Source of the DNA: Branchiostoma floridae
Taxonomy: Eukaryota; Chordata; Leptocardii; Amphioxiformes; Branchiostomatidae
Length of the DNA stretch: 58,360 nucleotides
Assembly: GCF_000003815.2 (NCBI RefSeq)
Contig: NC_049988.1
Coordinates: 22,162,441-22,220,800, forward strand
Direction: 5' to 3'
Shown here: one piece after another, positions 21,725 to 30,701 of the stretch
How positions within the stretch are numbered: the first letter of the stretch is position 1
How the letters are laid out: each line of letters opens with the position of its first letter
The notes under the pieces: generated by a model
Told to the model about the DNA's origin: nothing
The model's input: only the letters and a program-made list of their open reading frames with translations
Database searches by the model: none
Position numbers and translations under genes: made by a program

Positions 21725-22325
21725 AACAAAAACCGCAGGGGGGCATCAGGAAAAATCAGATAGCCAGAATATCTGCCAGCAAATGCAGAATATTTCCATC
21801 TTAATACCAGCAAATGCAACAAAAAACGCAGGGGGGCACCAGGGAAAATTAGATAGCCAGTAACGCCCAGCAAATGCAAAATATTTCCTCCACATCTTCA
21901 TACCAGCAAATGCAACAAAAACCGCAGGGGGGATCAGGAAAAATTAGATAGCCAGTATTGCCCAGCAAATGCTGAATATTTCCATCTTAATACCAGGAAA
22001 TGCAACAAAAACCTCAGGGGGGCATCAGGAAAAATTAGATAGCCAGTATTGCCCAGCAAATGTAGAATATTTCTCCAAATCTTCATACCAGCAAATGCAA
22101 CAAAAACCACAGGGGTGCATCAGGAAAAATTAGATAGCCAGCATCGGCCAGCTAATGCAAAATATTTCCTCCCATTTTCAAAAAATTCCAGCAAATGCAA
22201 AATATTTCTTATTTTCATATTTTATATGTTTTCATGTTTCTTCCTTATCTTTACAAAAATGCCAGCAAATGCAAAATATTTCCTCCCATCATTTCAAATA
22301 TGCCAACAAACTGCAAAATATTTCC
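21725..22325 (+). repeat. Minisatellite, ~95-105-bp unit, about five copies plus fragments
   Basis: Units contain CAACAAAAACCGCAGGGGGG, ATCAGGAAAAATTAGATAGC, CAGTATTGCCCAGCAAATGC and AATATTTCC. The short core CCAGCAAATGCAAAATATTT CC continues alone to 22325. Confidence 0.85.
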
Positions 22326-22362
22326 TATATTTTTTTTCGGAAACCTACATTTTCTTTATGTT

Positions 22363-22825
22363 CTAAGGCCACACAAATTTATTTCCTAATTCCTTGCTTT
22401 TCTGTCATTTTGAAGAAAAAAAGTATCAAAGTATCTATTGGCGAAGAGGATTGAAACAGAGGGCTGGGAGGAATACTTGAAACTTTCCACACCTATATTC
22501 AATCCCTACAATTACAAGGTATACCCCTCAGACCTTGATTTCAAGATGATACTGTAAATGCAGAAATGTTCGCGGTGGATTAATGTATGCAGTTTTCACG
22601 GTGACCACTTTACCGCAAAATTAAATCCACCGCGAACATTTTTCTATTCTGGTACTAGACTGCAGTCTACGGTGCTACCGCGAACTTAAAACCACCGCGT
22701 AAAGTCCTTTTTCACGCTACCGCGAAATTAAATCCCCGCGAAATTAAATGCATTTACAGTACTTCAATTTAGCATTTTTTTCTCTTTTAAATCAAAGAAC
22801 CAACCAACAAAATTGGTGGGGCCAA
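22363..22825 (+). mobile_element. MITE family B copy carrying a nested family A MITE
   Basis: Left end AAGGCCACACAAATTTATTT and right end AACCAACCAACAAAATTGGT GGGGCC are diverged family B termini in inverted orientation. Family A (22550-22761) sits inside, so B was there first. Confidence 0.55.
22550..22761 (+). mobile_element. MITE family A, full length (212 bp)
   Basis: Perfect 13-bp inverted termini TACTGTAAATGCA and TGCATTTACAGTA, TA at both edges. Internal inverted modules CGCGGTGGATTAATG / ATTAAATCCACCGCGAAC. Best-preserved copy in the window; no coding capacity. Confidence 0.85.
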
Positions 22826-23191
22826 ATGTTTCAAGTTATGCTGCCTTGAAATAATCTCACGCACACAAATAACTGCACTGAAAACATAGAGAACCTTCTG
22901 TGCAATAATACACACACAACAGCAACCCAAGAAAATTTGGTAATCCAGTTGTCAGAGTAACATTATTTCATCATTATCTGCAAGGTAACCTAAACCCATT
23001 GTTTTTAAAAACAGGGTACTTAGCTATAATGGCTATACTTCGATATTGTATAGGGATATCAACTTGACAGTTTCAAATTTCAACATTTTCAAAATTTGCA
23101 GCTTGAACAGTCCATCAACTTGATATTCCTACAATCGCTGTTTTTTTAATTCAACACTACATATATAGGTTACCCGCGGATTAAGGTGAAC

Positions 23192-23527
23192 CAGGGCTTT
23201 AGCCAGCTCGAAATTTTTTTCCGTCAGCCAAATCCCATTGTCGCGGAAACACTATTCCAGGAGTTAGAGAGACTGAACTGAGACCTTGAAAAACGGGTTT
23301 TAATGAGATTATCGTATGCGAAAGGGCACTGACACACGTTGTCAACAATCATAACAAGAGCAAAACAAACAGTGTGTGGCTTTTACGGCTGTGGACGGCG
23401 TCCCCAAGCTGCCTGTAGCTTCCACCAATGATGTTTCTACGTCAAGGTTGACGGATTGGTTTTAAAAATTTTCCGTCACACACAGCAAATTACCGTTAAT
23501 TGACGGAAAAACGGACGCTGAGCCCTG
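23192..23527 (+). mobile_element. hAT-like MITE, 336 bp, perfect 8-bp target-site duplication
   Basis: Starts CAGGGCTTTAGCC and ends GCTGAGCCCTG; TTTTTCCGTCA and TTGACGGAAAAA extend the inverted ends. AGGTGAAC is duplicated exactly at 23184-23191 and 23528-23535. CAGGG-type termini with an 8-bp duplication are diagnostic of the hAT superfamily. The host sequence is the dispersed repeat also seen at 21296-21485, where the site is empty. Confidence 0.9.
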
Positions 23528-23739
23528 AGGTGAACTAGTAATAAGTGTTAAGTTACATATCTTATTACCTGGATGTCTAACACTGTCAACTTAGGCTAAG
23601 GTCACATTTTCAAACCAGGGCCTAGACACACTGTTTGTGGAAATGAAAAACAGACATGTATACATAAAAAAAGTCATGACAATCCACCAACCCCTTCTTG
23701 AACGTTGAGTTATTCTATTTCAAAGTCTGACACTAAGCC

Positions 23740-24050
23740 TACCCTGCAGTCCCAAAACAAGCTGCTAGGAGGCCCAAACCTATACCACTTACTCTCGGCA
23801 TCAAGAGCTGTCTACCACTAAAAAATCATATCCTAAGCATGCCCAGATCTCGAGATGTCAAACCAGGCAGTTCTGCTGCAGTACCAAAACAGGCTGCTAG
23901 GGGGCCCAAAATCTAATCGTTTCCAGGTCTCAACAAGACCTACCCACATACCGAATATCAATACAATCCATCCAGGCGTTCTCGAGTTATGCTGGTCTTC
24001 TACATATAAACATACATACAATTTACAAACGTTACCCAAAACATAACCTT
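23740..24050 (+). repeat. Dispersed repeat with internal duplication
   Basis: GCAGTCCCAAAACAAGCTGC TAGGAGGCCC (from about 23740) recurs as GCAGTACCAAAACAGGCTGC TAGGGGGCCC (from about 23878). No coding evidence. Confidence 0.5.
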
Positions 24051-24264
24051 CTTGGCCAAGGTAACTATACACAAATAATGGCCATGACTATCTCTTTAGT
24101 TTGGTGTCTTTTTTAGATCATACTTTTCGTTCTCGAAAGCTGCCCGACCAGGTCGCAGTTTGGAAATGTGACATAGGCCATATATATAGCATGTTTCCAA
24201 GGGAGCGCAATGGTGAGTAAAATTGTACCCAGGTATTCACAGTCTGGATTGAATTTGGAGGGTA

Positions 24265-24390
24265 GATGGGATCAACCACTAGGGTGTGTAGGGGGGTCAG
24301 GGTCTGTGTTGGGTTAGACTGGATAACTGGATTATACCATGGGTTGTGAGGGGGGTTCAGAGTCTGTGTTAGGTTAGCGAGGATTACACT
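24265..24390 (+). repeat. Two-unit repeat, ~65 bp
   Basis: GGGGGGTCAGGGTCTGTGTT GGGTTAG recurs as GGGGGTTCAGAGTCTGTGTT AGGTTAG about 65 bp later. Confidence 0.65.
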
Positions 24391-24599
24391 GTATGGTTAT
24401 GTGGAGGAGAAAAAGGGCAAAATGAGCAGCTGGTTTGGATTCTGTCAGTAAAACAGGGACCTGAGGATCCAGCAGATGGAACCATGTCGACTTCAGAGGG
24501 GGGTGCAGGGTTATTCAGGACAGTAGGGTGGACTTTACCACTTGGAAAAAGGGGTGAATGGCACAGAATGGAGGAAGACACTTTTTCATTAATAAAAAA

Positions 24600-26500
24600 G
24601 TTACAAGTGCATCCTAATGCAATGAAAAAAAAAACACAAGCTCAAACGAAAAAATAAACAAATGTACTAACTCTAAGTTACTGCTAGAGTGCATTTACCA
24701 CTGTGTCTTGTCTTCAATGTACCCCAATAAAAATTAAAAATAAAAAAAAGTTACTGCTAACTACATGTACTAGGTTCGTAGACAGCAAAAAAAATTCGGA
24801 TCAAAACGGTTCAAATTCCAAGTTTACACAGTTTCTGTCACCGTATGATCAGTATGACTTACGCATCCCTAAACTAAAGCAGTGGACAGTGACAAAAAAA
24901 AAACAGACTCAGACGAAAAAACAAACAAACTCACTGCAAGGTTCCGGCTACTACTAGATTTTTATTAGCCCTTTCCCACAGAGGCTGGCGGATGTTGGGC
25001 GGGCTGCTACATTGTATAAGCGAGATTTAATCAGGCTACTAGGTTTGTAGACAGCAAAAAATGGGATCAAAATAATACAAATTCCAAGTTATTTTCAAGT
25101 TATTCCCAGTTTCTGTCAGAATGGATTTTGTCAGACAGGCCCAGCCAGATGGCCTGTCTCTATTTTGTTGTAAGTTTGTTTAACATCTAAACAACTTTCC
25201 ACTCAAGTTTCTGACAGAAGAGGTACAAAATGCTGACACAAGGGAATGGTTTGGACATTGGCTAAAAAGTCTTGTTACTGTAAATGTTGAAAGTTTTGTG
25301 GTGGCCACCTCTGTGCAGCTACCCGACGAACAATTTTCTCTCTGAGGCAAAATAAAAACTTCACGAACTTAACTAAGTTACACTAGAGATTGAATCATTT
25401 ATGGCAAGTTTGATTCTTGAGGTCTCATAAGCTGGAAAATATTTTCCATACAGTAAAAATCAATTCAATGAAAAGAAGAGAAGAATCACACAGGTAGCGA
25501 AGGTTCAGGTTCAAGTTCCTACCTGGTGATAACTTGAAAAATTTAGGACTCAATTTGGTACTGAGGATCTGCATTGCTTAGTCATTGAATACATGCCAGC
25601 CTTTACAAGTGAACTTATCTAACTTTAATGCCCGTGGAACATGGATTGGAAGCCAAGTTAAGGATGGTTGTCAGATGGTTTTAGTTGCCTTCTACATTGT
25701 TTACAATTGTCTAGATACTGACCATTTTAATGTTAATTATGCCTAATCAAGGTTGTCTCCATCCCTCTGTCCTGGAGCAGAAATTTGCTTTCTGGGACAG
25801 AAATTTTGTCCTGTCCATCGACCGAAACATCCAAACTTCATGACTTACCACCGCAAACACTCTATTTTCCCGCTACTGCGAAAGTATATCTCTCACAAAC
25901 TTAAATGCATTTACAGCATTTTCGTCCATAAAAATTTGGTTTGATTACCTGACCTAGACGAAAACTAGATCTACCAGAAAAATTTGCAGAACGATATTGA
26001 AATCTACCCAATAACAGTTTCTATTGAGCAGTAAAAGACGATAGACTCATTCCCTTCTTCATTGTTGCTTAGAGACCACTATCAGGAATGTACCAAGGAC
26101 TATAATTACTGAGGGGAGACATAAATAAAACACCACCCTGCCCCTCCCCGTAATGGTTGGACCATCCCGGGACATCCCTTGGGCCCTAAACCATTTTCCA
26201 GCTTCACCAAAGTGAATTATGATAACGGGTCAGAATGGGCCCCTTTTGAAACACAAACCAAGATGCGATCTAAAACTGAAGACCCGATCTCTTTAGGATC
26301 TTTACCTACTCCTTGGGGGTGACATTAAGAAGTCTGATTACCCCTAAGATGACGGTTTACGTCAAGACGGAAATATAAGATGCAGATTTCAACTAGGTTG
26401 TTACAAATGTCAAATTTTCCAGTTAAAATGTTGCTTTGGTCAATTTTTCTCTAACAAAACCCTTGGCATATTGTCTACCTTGTTGCGTGAAGTGTTCAGA
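24600..26500. other. No gene recognised; MITE family A ends
   Basis: 25275-25325 (TACTGTAAATGTTGAAAG) and 25845-25920 (CACTCTATTTTCCCGC ... AAATGCATTTACAG) match the two ends of family A, separated by about 500 bp. A diverged pair of segments around CTAGGTTYGTAGACAGCAAA lies at 24770-24860 and 25038-25115. No exon supported. Confidence 0.45.
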
Positions 26501-26529
26501 TAAAATAAAGCGTAAATCGGAAGCCAGGA

Positions 26530-27050
26530 AGAGTGTGGAAGCCGGGGCACAGCTGGTGGGGGGCCGCGAGGGGTGAAAAGGGTTTTTTTTCGGAAACAAT
26601 GGCGGCAAAACAAAACACTAAAAAGGCAGGACAAAAAACCTCCGTACTAGGAGGGCCGTGTACCTTTTTAACAGCCACAGTCTGCATGCCAGCATGTCGA
26701 CTGTCTATGCTACCGTCTCTCTGCATGCTACAAGCGGGGAGAAGTTGTTTTCAGCGGTGATTTTTCTACCCGTAGCCAGAGTGTTGTAGGGGAGAGGCTT
26801 GCAGTGTTGTAGAGCGGCTTCAGACCTGTCAGAGTGGGCTCCGATCCCCGGTACGGCGGCCAAAACGTAAACAAAACACACGTGCTCGATCCCCAGTCCC
26901 TCTCGGCGACTACAGACAACAAACACCGCCCGACAAGGGCTAGAGTGTCCCGCACAAGTCCGTGATGACGCTACGGTGAGGGGAAGGATCGGGACGGTTT
27001 CAGGGCCGGGTCCGCCGCGGTATCCAAATGGCCCTCTACTGGATGTGCTC
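26530..27050. promoter_or_regulatory. CpG-rich, promoter-like stretch
   Basis: Unlike its neighbours this stretch is rich in G+C and CpG. It contains AACAATGGCGGCAAAAC (26595-26611), which fits both a start codon in good context and the YY1 motif often found just downstream of CpG-type transcription starts. From 26599 a 53-codon plus-strand frame (MAAKQNTKKAG...) is open. The minus strand also has open frames here. Which direction, if any, is transcribed cannot be decided. Confidence 0.3.
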
Positions 27051-28180
27051 AAATAAATAATTCATAGCCCTGATTTCGTATGCAACCAACAAATAACAAA
27101 CATGGAATCAACAAGCGAGGATCTTTCTGGATGATTTCTACTGTTAAGTATACAGTGAAGAATAGCGCTTTCTATCTATTTCTTGGCGGGTTTTATGAAA
27201 CAACGCGGTGGCTTTGAAGTCCTTGTCGATCCGCTGATTATCACAAAGCCTCGGTCAGGGTCATTTGTCAAAAAGTCACACGGTGCAAGGGCGATCTCTA
27301 GCGATTTATCTCAGAACAGCAGAGCAGCTAGGCACTGACTGAGCTGCCATAATACGTCAAAACTGTCGTAAACTGTACAACATGTCGTAAATACCAGCAC
27401 ATGTATTAGATATGGAGGTAGATATGGAAATTAATATCAATCAATAATCAATAAATAATATATCACTATAATATGAATAAATAGGTAAAGAAATTTCCGC
27501 ACACGAAGGTAGGCATTTATTGTAACATTACACTTCTATAAACATTGCATTGAATTCTAAACAAACTGTCCACAATACACATGATTTACTTATGATGTGA
27601 TAATTATTGATCAAAGTTTGTAACCAATACTTATACAGAACAAAATGATCTGCACATACATGTCTGCCAACAGTATTCATCATACGAACCAGAGTTTGGC
27701 GAAGGAATATCTCCGTGAAACGTTTGAGCTTACATGAATAAACAAAGGTTTTAAAAACACAGTTGTCCTGGCATTTTTTCTAATGATAAATGTGTCCAAT
27801 TATTTCATCACTGGGTGGGAAACTGGACTTGCGTTTATTTCTTGTTATATTATGTACAATGTATTATTTTCTGTCTGCCGTGATTTTCCTTTGTACATGT
27901 ACTTGATTTCTCTTTGTAAAAATGTATGCTTCTTCATGTAAGGGGTAGCGTCAAAATAAGTCTTGTACTTGAGTGTGCCACCTTTTTGTCATATTGTGTT
28001 ATTGTTCAAATGTTTGAATAAAATAAAATAAAATGAAATAAACAAAGATTCAAACAAACAAGCTCAAATCTCTATGGAAAGGATTGGCTATCGTTGTGCA
28101 ACTTGTGCGATATACTTGTCGGGCACATCGGCTTTGCTGTAAATCCAGGGTTTAAATTTTACTGTTTTACTGCAGATAAC
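27051..28180. other. No gene recognised; retroelement tails
   Basis: AT-rich. Two retroelement-like ends are visible: CATGAATAAACAAAGG (about 27733-27750) and the (AATAA)n tail with ATAAACAAAGATTCAAACA (28015-28060). Confidence 0.4.
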
Positions 28181-28229
28181 AATTGCATACAAATGCTGGT
28201 ACTATTTTTCTAAATTCCAGGTTCTACGT

Positions 28230-28392
28230 TTTTACTGTTTTACTTCAGATTCAATTCGGAGAGCCGCTGTACAGTGCCGGTGGCGAGATAGCCTGGATAC
28301 CATACCCCAACCTTAAAACTGTCTACTTGAGATCGGGCTGGCGTTTGGTAACCAGGCTAGTGGCGAGAGGCCGCATGTCACCTATGGATGTC
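28230..28392 (-). pseudogene. Orphan last exon of a lectin-array gene (copy Z)
   Basis: On the minus strand TTTTTCAG|GACATCCATAG matches the last exon of genes A-D (acceptor, three codons, stop at 28382-28384). The following untranslated sequence (about 28230-28288) resembles theirs too. No lectin-domain exon follows within the visible sequence before the gap, so this is probably the remains of a lost array member. It is interrupted by a 71-bp MITE. Confidence 0.6.
28289..28359 (+). mobile_element. 71-bp MITE with 9-bp target-site duplication
   Basis: Termini TAGCCTGGATACCA and TGGTAACCAGGCTA are inverted with one mismatch. GTGGCGAGA is duplicated exactly on both sides (28280-28288, 28360-28368). 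The four paralogous exons (for example 48206-48240) show the uninterrupted site. A 9-bp duplication fits Mutator-like elements, while the TAG-type end also fits hAT; class unresolved. Confidence 0.8.
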
Positions 28393-28534
28393 CTGAAAAA
28401 CATGGGAGAAATAGCAGTGGTGAGATGTAAAATGATGTGTTTGACATGGTTTGTGGCGATGATCTGACCTGCTTATCGTTATACAATATTTCTATTCCAG
28501 TACAAAGACAGACATAGTAGTGGCGCACTCAAGG

Positions 28535-28632
28535 GGTCTACCGAAAGTGCGAAAAGGAATGGAAAGGAACGAAAGGAACGAAAAGGAATGAAAGGGAACG
28601 AAAAGGAACGAAAGTACCAAAAGTACGAAAAG
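28535..28632 (+). repeat. Purine-rich simple repeat (GGAACGAAAA)n
   Basis: AAAGGAACGAAAGGAACGAA variants repeat for about 95 bp. Confidence 0.85.
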
Positions 28633-28727
28633 GAAGTTGGCAAACTTATGTTAGCACCACCACTATACACATAAAAGACATAGCGTAAACAACATACGTA
28701 ACGTTATAGATACAATATCGTAACAGA

Positions 28728-28947
28728 NNNNNNNNNNNNNNNNNNNNNNNNNNNNNNNNNNNNNNNNNNNNNNNNNNNNNNNNNNNNNNNNNNNNNNNNN
28801 NNNNNNNNNNNNNNNNNNNNNNNNNNNNNNNNNNNNNNNNNNNNNNNNNNNNNNNNNNNNNNNNNNNNNNNNNNNNNNNNNNNNNNNNNNNNNNNNNNNN
28901 NNNNNNNNNNNNNNNNNNNNNNNNNNNNNNNNNNNNNNNNNNNNNNN
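28728..28947. other. Assembly gap (220 N)
   Basis: Run of N. It falls where the lectin-domain exon of copy Z might have been. Confidence 1.
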
Positions 28948-29441
28948 GAGGAGTAATTAAAAGGGCCTCAACCCCATTCCCCAAGGGCAAAAAAAAGAGG
29001 TTTCCCCCGTAAATGTTGGGAAGCGGTTGGGGTCAAGGAAAAATTTTTTGGGTAATGGTAAAAAAATAATTTTGTGGCAGGTGGGAACAATGAGCTTCAG
29101 TGGGGAATCAAAGAGTTTTGGGTATTTTCGGAAAATAATGAAAAAGGCCCTGTGTGTTCTGTAATCCGGGATGATTTCCCGAAGAGTGCTGACCGCGTTT
29201 TTTGGTATAGTAATGCCCCCCCCCCCCCCCCCACCTCACAGTAGGCGAAAATCGATCGGACGACGAGCCTGCGAGCTCTAAATTACGAGGAGAAATTATG
29301 TGTGAAACATATATAGTTTTGTGTACAGCACGTCCTATACTCTAATATAGGCATGCAAATCTACTAACATAAGTTATGATTCAGCTCAACCTCAAACACA
29401 TCAGAACCGCTCATTCATGCCATTCGTGGTTTTAATGGTCT
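28948..29441. other. Low-quality or low-complexity stretch
   Basis: Homopolymer-rich sequence, including 17 C at about 29216-29232, follows the gap. No gene seen. Confidence 0.4.
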
Positions 29442-29580
29442 AAAGGTTGTATAACTATTATAGAAAAGGTTGTATAACTATTATAGAAAAGGTTGGATAA
29501 CTATTATAGAAAAGGTTGTATAACTATTATAGAAAAGGTTGGACAACTATTACAGAAAAGGTTGGATAACTATTATAACC
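29442..29580 (+). repeat. Minisatellite, 23-bp unit x6
   Basis: AAAGGTTGTATAACTATTAT AGA repeats about six times with a GGTTGGA variant. Confidence 0.9.
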
Positions 29581-29595
29581 GGGAGCGGACTTATC

Positions 29596-29760
29596 CTCAC
29601 GCTAACCGACATCTTTCTCACCACAGTCACCCCTCAGTAAGACAGCCGGAGCCACATAGTTCCAGTTTACAACTTTTATTCAGTCTGTCACACAGACCGG
29701 TTTCACCAATGTGGCTTCTTCAGTGGTCCAGGCTCAAATGAGCACAGTCTACTAACATCG
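29596..29760 (-). promoter_or_regulatory. Gene A poly(A) region, Penelope-like 3' module
   Basis: On the minus strand: ACCACTGAAGAAGCCACATT, GGTGAAACCGG, CTGTGTGACAGACTG, then AATAAAAGTTGTAAAC. The AATAAA at 29675-29680 is conserved in all four array members. The CTGAAGA...GAAAC signature followed by AATAAA resembles ends of Penelope-like retroelements. It probably ends the gene A transcript, giving a 3' UTR of about 1 kb. Confidence 0.55.
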
Positions 29761-29779
29761 GAGAACAGCCAGAAAATCT

Positions 29780-30560
29780 CTATAACTTGAATTGGTTCAT
29801 GCTTGTTACAAAGGAGATTCAACCAATGAATACCAGCAGTTCTGGCATTGTGCTTTTTTCGTCCTTTTACAACAGCAAAAGTCTGTCTATTGTGAAAACA
29901 ATGAGGTTACTTATTATTACTATTAGACATAGTGAAGCTGTGCTTACATTTTGTTTGTCCTGTCTGTGTAGTCTCTCCAAACTAGGAGTATGTTTAAAAA
30001 TGGTTATGTGCAAATCTTGCAAAAAGTACATTTTTTCTGTATGAAAACTATAGTGTGTCTAGCACTGTAGGTGATCCATTGCTTTGGTGCCCATTCACTA
30101 TTTCTTCTGTTAGTTTTCGACTCGACAAACTCTTAAACGTATTCAGAAAACGACGTGCTGAAATCTCTATAACTTGGTTCAGGCTTGTTACAAAGGAACC
30201 TCCATTAATAAATACCAACGCCCACTTCTGCCATTTTGCTTTTTTCGTCCGTTTACTATAACAAAAGTAAGTTTGCCTATTGTGAATCAGTGAGGTTACG
30301 TATCATCATTCTCAGTGAAGTTGTGCTTACATTTAGTTTGTCCTGTCTGTTTATTTTGTACGGAACGCGCAAAAAACAGGCAACACACTTGCTTTTCCCT
30401 TTCTAGAGAGTTCTTTATGTGTAAGAACTCATATATGTAACTTCTTTATATATATATATAACAACTAAAGGTCCATCTACAATTGTACAATAAGCGATTC
30501 ATTGCTTTGGTGCACATTCACTATTTCTTTTCTTTTTTTTAGTTTTCTACTTGAATTTCA
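29780..30560 (-). repeat. Duplicated ~380-bp segment in gene A 3' UTR
   Basis: AATCTCTATAACTTG, AAATACCAGCAGTTCTGGCA, TTTGCCTATTGTGAA and TGTGCTTACATTTTGTTTGT at 29780-29980 recur at 30160-30350. Gene B has the same doublet (38430-38990); gene D has one copy (56070-56500). Confidence 0.7.
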
Positions 30561-30690
30561 AACAGGTTCAGAGAACCACGTGCTGATTTTCTCTGTTGTT
30601 ATAATTCCAGGTTTCACGTTTTGCTGGTCAGTTTTACTGCGGATGGTCGGAGATCCGCTGGACAGTGGTGCCGAGAGTTCCGCCTGTCGC

Positions 30691-30701
30691 CTATGGACGT
30701 C
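30691..30701 (-). CDS. Gene A last exon (three codons and stop)
   Basis: TTTTCCAG|GACGTCCATAG; joined in phase 1 it reads Gly-Arg-Pro-stop. The same exon occurs at 39415-39425, 48241-48251, 56620-56630 and 28382-28392. If gene A uses the shifted donor at 31072, this exon would be read in another frame (DVHRRQAELS...) and stay open for about 40 codons. Confidence 0.65.
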
